Source: Nostoc mirabile CHAB5784 (GTDB lineage Bacteria > Cyanobacteriota > Cyanobacteriia > Cyanobacteriales > Nostocaceae). From it: a stretch of DNA of 47,049 bases. Of this stretch, positions 41,201 to 47,049 are shown piece by piece (the stretch's first letter is position 1; each line of letters begins with the position of its first letter). The translations under genes and the position numbers were made by a program. The notes under the pieces are model-generated. The model was given only the letters and a program-made list of their open reading frames with translations. It did no database searches and was not told the origin of the DNA. Location of the stretch: positions 1 to 47,049 of the forward strand of contig NZ_JAIVFS010000067.1 in NCBI RefSeq assembly GCF_020829645.1. Reading direction: 5' to 3'.

Positions 41201-42890
41201 CTGCATTTCCCACTCCTGAAGTTGAGGCTTCAAGTTCAGCGCCATCTCGTAATGAGAATGAACCAGAATCGATAAAAATGTTACCCCCATTCCCCTGTGC
41301 AATGGTTGCAGCCTGTATTACAGAACCATTGCTGACAAAAACAGAGTCATCAGCATTAATTTGAATATTTCCAGCGTTAGCTTTGCCAATAGTGCTTGTA
41401 GCTATTTGAGCGCTATTAACAAGGGAAAGTGATCGCGCTCTAATATTGATATTTTTCTCTATCAATTCCGGTGAAGGTATTGCAAAGGGTCCGACAACGC
41501 TATATGCTCCAGTAGTAATATTATTACTTCCTACTCCATCGAAGGAAATTGTATTTCCGGCTTCAATGGTGATACTTCCTGCATTACCTTGTCCAAAGGT
41601 TGCAGCCTGTATTACAGAACCATTGCTGACAAAAACAGAGTCATCAGCATTAATTTGAATATTTCCGGCGTTACCTTTTCCAAGAGTGCTTGTAGCTATT
41701 TGAGCGCTATTAGCAAGGGAAATAGCATTTTTTGCACCCACTGTCACATTCCCTGCATTTCCCACTCCTGAAGTTGAGGCTTCAAGTTGAGCGCCGTCAC
41801 TTAGAGAGAAGTCACCAGAATCGATAAAAATGTTACCGCCATTGCCTTTTGAATCTTCACGCACAAGATTGCGAATCTTACTCCCGGAGTCAGCAACTTT
41901 GATTTCCCCCGTAGCATTAAGCGTAATATCCCCCGCAGTAGTCTCTGGTTTCCCCAAACCTTCAGCGATACCAGCATTCAGCAGACTCCCTCTCAAAATA
42001 TCTATGTTACGGGCATTAATCGCAATATCACCGCTACCAGAAGCTTCTACATACACACGCGCTTGATTGGTAAGCGATACCTCAGCACGAGTCACATTCT
42101 CAGGAAATTTCAAGCTGAGATTATCCCCATTAAAAAGAAGATTGACATTTCCAGGTGCTGCTAACCCCCCTAATTCAACTCTCCCACCATAAGCATTTAA
42201 TTCCCCACCATCCATGCTGACATTACCGCCCACTAGCAGTAAACTTTTACCATCAGCTACTCGTAAACCATATGCATTGAAACCTGCTGCATCTATTCCT
42301 GCTGGTGCAACTGAGTTATTTTGAATCGCTGCACCTGGATTAAGCTGATTAAACCACAACGCTGAAGGTTGAATAGTCAATAATGGCGGCGCTTGCGGAT
42401 TTGTAGCACTGAAAATTCCTTGATTCCCAAACTGCACTCCATTAGCTGTTGTCCCAACAAAACTTCCCTGCACATCTAACCGCGCATTCTGCCCAAATAA
42501 AATTCCATTGGGATTAATCAAAAACAAATTTGCTGCACCATCAACTCCCAATGTCCCAAAAATATTTGACGCATTGCCACCTGTTACCCGTGTTAATATA
42601 TTTTCTATCCCAGAGGGATTGGCAAAATACACTCGTTGCCCATCTTGGATATTAAATTCACTGAAACTGTGAAAAAGATTGCTTCCTCGTGTTGCACCAC
42701 CGTCAATTTTATCACCCAGTGCGCCATTAATTATCAGATTTTGATTGAGTTGAGAAGCTTCTGACGAGAGTGTGTTATCGGGTGTGATTTGTGCCTGGGC
42801 TGGTGAGGCTTGGCTTAATACAGTGGATATTAGGCATAAACAAAGAATATTTTTAATACTGGCTTTTTCAGGATGATCTGCTTGATTCAT
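38244..42890 (-). CDS. TpsA filamentous-haemagglutinin-like secreted protein
   Basis: A 1548-residue protein. A signal peptide (IKNILCLCLISTVLSQASPAQAQ) is followed by the TPS domain (~38-180) with GSNLFHSFSEFNIQDGQRVYF, ANPSGIENILTRV and FLINPNGILFGQNARLDVQG, the NPNGI and NPSGI motifs that TpsB recognises. The rest is a right-handed beta-helix of Gly/Asn/Ser repeats (GNAGNVTV, GGNIFIDSGSFSLRDGAEL), including ~131-residue blocks repeated three or more times. The C-terminal end (SCISRATKRQENSFTITGSG and RLPNGQLILSRSC) has two cysteines and the family's typical ending. It is exported by the TpsB protein and probably acts in adhesion, filament contact or toxin delivery; no toxin domain is seen. 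Confidence 0.93.
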   Translation of the reverse strand: MNQADHPEKASIKNILCLCLISTVLSQASPAQAQITPDNTLSSEASQLNQNLIINGALGDKIDGGATRGSNLFHSFSEFNIQDGQRVYFANPSGIENILTRVTGGNASNIFGTLGVDGAANLFLINPNGILFGQNARLDVQGSFVGTTANGVQFGNQGIFSATNPQAPPLLTIQPSALWFNQLNPGAAIQNNSVAPAGIDAAGFNAYGLRVADGKSLLLVGGNVSMDGGELNAYGGRVELGGLAAPGNVNLLFNGDNLSLKFPENVTRAEVSLTNQARVYVEASGSGDIAINARNIDILRGSLLNAGIAEGLGKPETTAGDITLNATGEIKVADSGSKIRNLVREDSKGNGGNIFIDSGDFSLSDGAQLEASTSGVGNAGNVTVGAKNAISLANSAQIATSTLGKGNAGNIQINADDSVFVSNGSVIQAATFGQGNAGSITIEAGNTISFDGVGSNNITTGAYSVVGPFAIPSPELIEKNINIRARSLSLVNSAQIATSTIGKANAGNIQINADDSVFVSNGSVIQAATIAQGNGGNIFIDSGSFSLRDGAELEASTSGVGNAGNVTVRAKNAVDLANANILSAVEAGGVGKGGNIDINAATLSLTDSAQLLTITRAASATQPAGRGDAGNVNLKITGAVDIAGEKNDFKSGIRSNLGTGTVGNGGNIFIDSGSFSLRDGAELNASTSGVGNAGNVTVIAKDAISLANGDILSAVEAGGVGKGGNIDINAATLSLTDSAQLLTITRAASATQPAGRGDAGNVNVKVTGAVDIAGKKNDFSSGIRSNVGTGTVGNGGNIFIDSGSFSLRDGAELEASTSGVGNAGNVTVRAKDTVSLAGGDIFSDVETGGVGNSGGINIRGSSLSLTDDAQLSASTFGQGNAGNVIILAKDKVSFSGSNSEVFSAVGLLGIGNGANINIRARSLSLANSALIATSTLGKGNAGNIQINADDSVFVSNGSVIVPATFGQGNAGSITIEAGNTISFDGVGSNNISTGAYSVVGPFAIPSPEFTGKRSGGDITIKAERVSLTNSAKLNASTSGVGNAGNVTVRAKNAVDLANGDILSAVEAGGVGKGGNIYINAATLSLTHSAQLLTITRAASATQPAGQGDAGNVNVLVTGAVDIIGEKNGFPSGIRSNVGTGTVGNGGNISIDSGSFSLRDGAQLSASTYGQGNAGNVTVIAKDAITVSGTSQESKFSSALFTFTDSTSTGIGGDITVNTNIFRVSDGALLDARTRNNQKGGDITINANIFEALNGGQLTTTTSSNGRAGKITVNADDKLIISGIDSNYSDRITNFPDNVANIGANSGLFVSSTGSGITGDIEINSPKITLDNQGKLNAESASGNGGNINLNSDLLLLRRNSQISTNAGTEKLGGNGGNININSKFIVAVPNENSDISANAFTGTGGNIQINSQGIFGIESRTKPTKKSDITASSELGVLGVTNINTPDNSSIQNSLTELSPNVINTNALIANSCISRATKRQENSFTITGSGALRNSPGDVLISAYTTGDVRSVEPTSRPWKKGDPIIEPQGLYRLPNGQLILSRSCST
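39412..41290. repeat. Long internal repeats in tpsA
   Basis: Blocks starting GCGCCATCTCGTAATGAGAA recur at about 39411, 40460, 40853 and 41240, with ~393 bp between the second and third. Copies are near-identical over hundreds of bases, pointing to recent duplication or gene conversion of beta-helix coils. Confidence 0.75.
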
Positions 42891-42947
42891 AAATAATTTA
42901 CCTTGGATAAATTCAAATAAAATCCACGATCAGCTAAACGACAAGAT

Positions 42948-43066
42948 AATGCATTCACTTATCATGCAAATATAGTTGCATGATTTTATATTGTGCGATC
43001 GCATGATGGTGCGTCCCATTTTGCAGAAAACTGCACATAGGATTTTTCCATGTGTGCAATATTTCT
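42948..43066. repeat. ~119-bp direct repeat, upstream copy (tpsA promoter region)
   Basis: Matches 38131-38249. It lies 58 bp before the tpsA start and holds two palindromes: ATCATGCAACTATATTTGCATGAT (imperfect, minus strand) and TGCAGTTTTCTGCA at 43022-43035. It probably contains the promoter. Confidence 0.7.
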
Positions 43067-43097
43067 GTGCTTAACCCAACCTACGCCTAACTAAAAT

Positions 43098-43189
43098 AGG
43101 ACTTACGCACTTACAACGAAAAAACAAGGCTTTGCGATTGCTTCCCTTCGGTCGCAATGACGAAATTACGTTATTGTTGCGTAAGTCCT
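43098..43189. mobile_element. MITE-like element, GGACTTACGCA family, short copy
   Basis: Perfect 12-bp ends AGGACTTACGCA and TGCGTAAGTCCT around a different 68-bp interior that includes TTCCCTTCGGTCGCAA. It shares only its ends with 33881-34065. Confidence 0.65.
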
Positions 43190-43219
43190 GTAAAAATAAC
43201 TAACGGATACCTCGAAATC

Positions 43220-43513
43220 GTGTTGAGGTACTTCAAAGTCGTTTTGAGGTACTTCAAAGTCGTTTTGAGGTACTTCAAAGTCGTTTTGAGGTACTCCAAA
43301 GTCGTTTTGAGGTACTCCAAAGTCGTTTTGAGGTACTCCAAAGTCGTTTTGAGGTACTTCAAAGTCGTTTTGAGGTACTCCAAAGTCGTTTTGAGGTACT
43401 TCAAAGTCGTTTTGAGGTACTTCAAAGTCGTTTTGAGGTACTTCAAAGTCGTTTTGAGGTACTTCAAAGTCGTTTTGAGGTACTTCAAAGTCGTGTTGAG
43501 GTACTTTGAAGTT
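43220..43513. repeat. 14-unit tandem repeat of 21 bp
   Basis: Unit core TTGAGGTACTTCAA, itself nearly palindromic, followed by AGTCGTT. The 14 units differ mainly at one T/C position; the first and last start GTGTTGAGG, the rest GTTTTGAGG. All three forward and reverse frames with this period lack stops, so the open frames are not evidence of protein. Confidence 0.9.
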
Positions 43514-43694
43514 ATATTGGAGTATTATATGTGCTATGCGACACTTTTCAAACATCCTCTAATATTGCTGCTGCCATTATAAGTATTTCCTTTATCAATT
43601 GACTTGGAATAACTGGCGATCGCCAAAATAAAATGTATAAAAACTAACTTTTTTAACCGAACATTATAAAAACCAGGCGTTGCTGAATTAAAAT

Positions 43695-46496
43695 ATGAAA
43701 TTCCCAAAGAAATATCTCAAACTATTACTCTCTACGCTTTTACGTCCACCGACTTCCGTGGCTCGAACTTCTCTGTGCGTGAGGTTAATTCATCTCTTCA
43801 TCCAGCAACACCTGATCAAAGTATTATTTTTGGCAACCCTCGTCATCTGTTTATTGTTTGGACAAGTCGTATCTGCACAAACTAAAAATGCTAGTGTACT
43901 AGTTGAGCAAGGAATTAAAGACTATGATGCTGGAAATTTTTCCAATGCGGTAAAACACTGGCAAGAGGCATTAAATCAGTATAAAAATAATCCGTCAGAT
44001 GCGGCGGTTATAAATGAAAATTTGGCGCGTGCTTACCAACAAATAGGAGAAAACAAAGAAGCTATTGAGTCGTTATCAGCAGCCATTCGTGATTATAGGG
44101 TGGTGGAAGATATCCAGCAAGTGGGACGAATGCAGTCAGAACTTGCCCAAATTTACAGCAATTTGGGACAACCTCGCAAAGCGATCGCACTTTTATGTGG
44201 TAAATTGGTAGAATCGAAAATCTCAGAAAATCAAGCAAGTCAGGAAATAAAATGCACTCCCGAAAGTGCCGAACAAATCGCCACCAAACACAACGACAAA
44301 CGCGGTAAGATTGCAGCTTTGGGAATTCTCGGTGAGGCATATAGGTTAATCGGAAATTATCACCAAGCAATTCAGTATTTACACGCCACGCAACAAGTCT
44401 CTCCAGAATATGACTTTTTGGTGTTAAATAGTTTGGGTAATGCTTACAGAAGTCGCGCTCAATTGCATGAGTTACAAGCCAATTCTGCAAAGCAAGCTGG
44501 TATTCTCAGTAAAGAAAAAGAATTTACCAACAAGTCTGCGGCAGATTACAACCAAGCCCGCGAATATTTTCAAAATAGTATAAAACTTGCCTACAACCAA
44601 AAGCAACCTTTAGCAGAGATGCGGGGATTATTAAATTTAATTCAGTTGGGTTCCCAGACAAATGAGACGAAAGTTATCAGCGATGAAACCTTTAATAATG
44701 CTCATGAAGATGCTTTGAAGATTCTCAAAGATTTACCCGATTCAGCCACAAAAGTGTATGGGGCAATTGATTTAGCATACTTGCAGCGCCATTCTCAAAG
44801 AACTTCGCCCTTTACCTACTGTCCAACTCAGATGGTTTCATCGGATAACGAAGCATTAAATTTGCTGAAAAGCTCAGTATTAACTAGTAATAACTTACAA
44901 GACAATCGCCTACAATCTTATGCTAATGGTGCTTTAGGACATTTTTGGGAATGTCGCAAAGATAGTAAACAAGCATTAAAGTATACCCAAACTGCAATCA
45001 TCGCCGCAGACAAAAACTTGAGTGCAAAAGATAGCTTGTATTTGTGGGAGTGGCAAGCGGGACGGATTTCAGATCAAGAAAATCGCAAAGAAGAAGCGAT
45101 CGCATCCTATCAAAGAGCATTTGAAACCTTGGAAGATATCCGCCAGAATATTTTAACCGCAGAACGTGATGTCCAGTTTGACTTCCGCGATGTCGTTCGA
45201 CCATTGTACCGCACATTGGCGCGATCGCGGCTTGATCTGTTGGAAGTTGGGGCAATTGCAGACAAACAACGTGCCAAAGAATTATCAAAAGTAGTTAACA
45301 CCATCGATGCGTTGAAACTGGCAGAATTACAGAATTATTTTGGCAATGATTGCATTTTGAGTGGGTTGAATCCCAAACAGATAGGCGAACTCCTGCAAGA
45401 TAATAGTGTAACTTTTAAGAATACTGGGTTTTTGAGTTCGATAATTTTAGATGGCAAAACCGGGATATTATTGCAATTACCTAATCAGACAACCAAATTT
45501 AAGTGGATTAAAGACTCCAATCAAGAAGGTACAAGTAAGATAGTTAGCAGTGATAGGCTACAGAAAAAAATTGCCGAGTTTCGTACCGGACTAGTTAAAG
45601 GAGAAGAAGAAGTTAACTACGATACAACAACTGCGGCACAGCTTTATGATTGGATAATTCGCCCTTTTGCTGAAGATATTAAACCTGAGACAGTCAAAAC
45701 CCTTGTGTTTATTCAGGATGGGTTTTTGCGTAGTGTGCCAATGGCAGCACTTTATGATAACCAAAAAAAGAAATATTTAGTGGAAACCTACGCAGTTGCC
45801 ACAACTCCTAGTTTACGACTTACTACGCCCAAAGTACGCGATCGCAGTACGCAAAAGGCGTTAATTTTGGGTTTGACACAAAAAGCCACAATCGACGGAA
45901 AGTCTTTTGATGCGCTTTTTTCAGTTCCCGAAGAAGTCGGTGCAGTTAAAAGTCTATTTCCCAATTATACCGACCTCATCGACGATAACTTTGTCCCCGA
46001 AAGTTTTAAACAAAAACTTGAGAAAACAACATACCCCATTGTCCATATAGCTAGTCACGCTCAATTTGGCATCATTGCCGAAGACACCTTTATTGTCACA
46101 GGCAAAAACCAAAAACTCACCATCAGTCAATTAGAAAATTCACTGCGAAACCTCAACAGCAAATTAGATAGTGTCGAAGTTCTCGCACTTACTGCCTGTG
46201 AAACCGCAGTTGGCGACGATCGGTCTACACTAGGATTAGCTGGAGTTGCATTACAAGTTGGCGTTAAAAGTGCGATCGCATCTTTGTGGAGTGTCACAGA
46301 TGCATCGACAGCCGAACTAGTTAAAACATTTTACACCAATTACCGCAACGCGGGAATGAGTATTGCAGAAGCATTGCAAAAAGCCCAAATTCGGATGATT
46401 AATGCTAAGAAATTACCGCCATCTGAAGGTATAAATATTAAGTATGATAACCCAGTATATTGGGCACCAATGATTGCGATCGGTAATTGGCTTTGA
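43695..46496 (+). CDS. TPR-CHAT protein, putative secreted caspase-like protease
   Basis: A 933-residue protein. A long N-terminal leader with a hydrophobic core (VLFLATLVICLLFGQVVSAQ, ~48-67) looks like a signal peptide. TPR units follow over ~70-560 (NASVLVEQGIKDYDAGNFSN, AVINENLARAYQQIGENKEAIE, ALGILGEAYRLIGNYHQAIQYLH, QYANGALG). A CHAT domain fills the last ~330 residues with the caspase-type dyad: His788 in IVHIASHAQFG and Cys835 in LALTACETAVG, then LGLAGVALQVGVKSAIASLWSV. CHAT proteases cut partner proteins after TPR-mediated recognition. It is divergent from tpsA; TPS-CHAT pairs are common in cyanobacteria. The substrate may be the TpsA protein or a cell-surface target. Confidence 0.92.
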   Translation: MKFPKKYLKLLLSTLLRPPTSVARTSLCVRLIHLFIQQHLIKVLFLATLVICLLFGQVVSAQTKNASVLVEQGIKDYDAGNFSNAVKHWQEALNQYKNNPSDAAVINENLARAYQQIGENKEAIESLSAAIRDYRVVEDIQQVGRMQSELAQIYSNLGQPRKAIALLCGKLVESKISENQASQEIKCTPESAEQIATKHNDKRGKIAALGILGEAYRLIGNYHQAIQYLHATQQVSPEYDFLVLNSLGNAYRSRAQLHELQANSAKQAGILSKEKEFTNKSAADYNQAREYFQNSIKLAYNQKQPLAEMRGLLNLIQLGSQTNETKVISDETFNNAHEDALKILKDLPDSATKVYGAIDLAYLQRHSQRTSPFTYCPTQMVSSDNEALNLLKSSVLTSNNLQDNRLQSYANGALGHFWECRKDSKQALKYTQTAIIAADKNLSAKDSLYLWEWQAGRISDQENRKEEAIASYQRAFETLEDIRQNILTAERDVQFDFRDVVRPLYRTLARSRLDLLEVGAIADKQRAKELSKVVNTIDALKLAELQNYFGNDCILSGLNPKQIGELLQDNSVTFKNTGFLSSIILDGKTGILLQLPNQTTKFKWIKDSNQEGTSKIVSSDRLQKKIAEFRTGLVKGEEEVNYDTTTAAQLYDWIIRPFAEDIKPETVKTLVFIQDGFLRSVPMAALYDNQKKKYLVETYAVATTPSLRLTTPKVRDRSTQKALILGLTQKATIDGKSFDALFSVPEEVGAVKSLFPNYTDLIDDNFVPESFKQKLEKTTYPIVHIASHAQFGIIAEDTFIVTGKNQKLTISQLENSLRNLNSKLDSVEVLALTACETAVGDDRSTLGLAGVALQVGVKSAIASLWSVTDASTAELVKTFYTNYRNAGMSIAEALQKAQIRMINAKKLPPSEGINIKYDNPVYWAPMIAIGNWL

Positions 46497-46670
46497 ACTG
46501 GGGACTGGGGATTGGGAAGATTTGAATGGGGATTCAGCATTAAATGTAGGTTGGGTTGAGGAACGAAACCCAACATGAATCGGGGTGTTGGGTCTCATCC
46601 TTCGCTGCGCGACGCTAACGACCCAACCTACAAAATCTAATACAACATTTTAGCATTGCCACACCAGTAG

Positions 46671-46774
46671 TAGCGTGTCAAGGCTAAAATGTTGCAATAA
46701 ATTAGCGCTAAAAACATTGAATTTAAAAGTTCAAAGCCCATTTTATAATGCACAACTTTAGCCTTGACACGCTA
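46671..46774. mobile_element. MITE-like element, TAGCGTGTCAAG family (copy 2)
   Basis: Left TAGCGTGTCAAGGCTAAAAT pairs with right CTTTAGCCTTGACACGCTA (one or two mismatches), 104 bp in all. It has a short AT-rich interior, unlike copy 1 at 34278-34418, so only the ends are conserved. Confidence 0.65.
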
Positions 46775-46851
46775 GTAGGGTGTGTTACGGCTTCCGTAAC
46801 ACACCATCCCAGGTTTTCGGTGCGTTACGCTAAAGCGGTAACACACCCTAC
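46775..46851. repeat. GTAGGGTGTGTTAC inverted-repeat element
   Basis: GTAGGGTGTGTTAC and GTAACACACCCTAC pair over 14 bp. Within the left half GTGTGTTACGG and CCGTAACACAC form a perfect 11-bp hairpin with a CTT loop. It directly abuts the TAGCGTGTCAAG element. Confidence 0.65.
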
Positions 46852-47049
46852 ACCTGCCCACGCAAGTAAATTCTCCGAATCAAATCGGATTGCTATATTA
46901 CAATACGCTTGGGTTAACGATGGAATGGCACTAAGAAAAGCTCTAAGCTATACGGAATAAGGGCTACAGCTTTGAAAGTTATTGAACAGTCGAGGAGGGG
47001 TCAGGCGGTCGTCCTTGATGCAGTGTCATGGAAGCGATCGCCACAAAAG

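Larger units (their letters stand above)
42891..43694. other. Divergent intergenic region between tpsA and the CHAT gene
   Basis: 804 bases holding the upstream 119-bp repeat (42948-43066), a short GGACTTACGCA element (43098-43189) and the 21-bp tandem repeat (43220-43513). Frames across the tandem repeat are open only because 21 is divisible by three. Confidence 0.6.
46497..47049. other. Repeat-rich end of the window
   Basis: 553 bases with no convincing gene. It holds an imperfect GTAGGTTGGGTTGAG...ACCCAACCTAC dyad (46546-46632), a TAGCGTGTCAAG element (46671-46774) and a GTAGGGTGTGTTAC dyad (46775-46851) placed back to back. Confidence 0.55.

Noticed and set aside
38560..42066. Many plus-strand frames of 60-130 residues opposite tpsA
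   Set aside because: They are antisense shadows of the repetitive tpsA coding sequence, with repeated Leu/Pro-rich translations.
43220..43513. CRISPR array
   Set aside because: The units are contiguous with no unique spacers, and there are no cas genes.
43157..43582. Open frames of 105-141 residues on both strands across the tandem repeat
   Set aside because: They result from a 21-bp period without stops; there is no ribosome site and no natural protein composition.
46748..46960. A 70-residue plus frame near the window end
   Set aside because: Its first half is two inverted-repeat elements and no family is recognised.
1..47049. tRNA or rRNA genes
   Set aside because: No cloverleaf with a conserved T-loop (GGTTCGANNCC) and no rRNA landmarks were noticed on either strand.

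Overview
The window looks like the chromosome or a large plasmid of a filamentous, Nostoc-type cyanobacterium. The palindrome GCGATCGC (HIP1) recurs throughout. There are heptanucleotide tandem repeats (TAATTCG, TCAGTTA), many small dispersed palindromic repeats, an XisH/XisI pair and a two-partner secretion locus with a CHAT protein, all typical of that group. Assignments rest on reading the sequence; no database search was run.

Region 1 (1-5000, mostly minus strand) holds a decayed HAD-type phosphatase gene, a large flavoprotein fused to a persulfide-dioxygenase-like metallo-hydrolase, xisH-xisI, a DUF433 gene, a frameshifted remnant of a second DUF433 gene, and a small putative winged-helix protein.

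Region 2 (5.1-33.7 kb) is an organosulfur-scavenging island. A plus-strand operon encodes a methyltransferase, a CPFC-type glutathione transferase, an FAD oxidoreductase resembling AprA/fumarate reductase, and a 2x[4Fe-4S] ferredoxin. Then come a 2-oxoglutarate/Fe(II) oxygenase and a long run of mostly minus-strand genes: five LLM-type FMN monooxygenases (SsuD-, SfnG- and DmoA/DszA-like), a DszC/SfnB-like acyl-CoA-dehydrogenase-fold oxygenase, four SsuA-like and three MetQ-like binding lipoproteins, one MetI and one MetN, a second methyltransferase, a GNAT acetyltransferase and a ferritin-like putative di-iron protein. The likely logic is capture of sulfonates, sulfones or thioethers outside the membrane, import, oxidative C-S cleavage in the cytoplasm, then handling of sulfite, persulfide or thiol products. 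No SsuB or SsuC is present. A near-palindromic 24-bp motif ending in GTA lies upstream of six transcription units and probably marks a common regulon; no regulator gene is visible.

Region 3 (34.5-46.5 kb) is a cell-surface locus: a short RTX-type calcium-binding protein, a TpsB/FhaC-type outer-membrane transporter, a small exported unknown protein, a 1548-residue TpsA haemagglutinin-like protein with long internal repeats, and a divergent TPR-CHAT putative caspase-like protease. tpsA is flanked by ~119-bp direct repeats, and a 14-unit 21-bp tandem repeat separates it from the CHAT gene.

Gaps are rich in MITE-like elements with terminal inverted repeats and in gene debris (class II aldolase, MFS transporter, DUF433, LLM copy). 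A family of ~30-bp repeats sits in frame inside four proteins, including at the fusion joint of the flavoprotein-persulfide dioxygenase. No rRNA, tRNA or CRISPR array was found.
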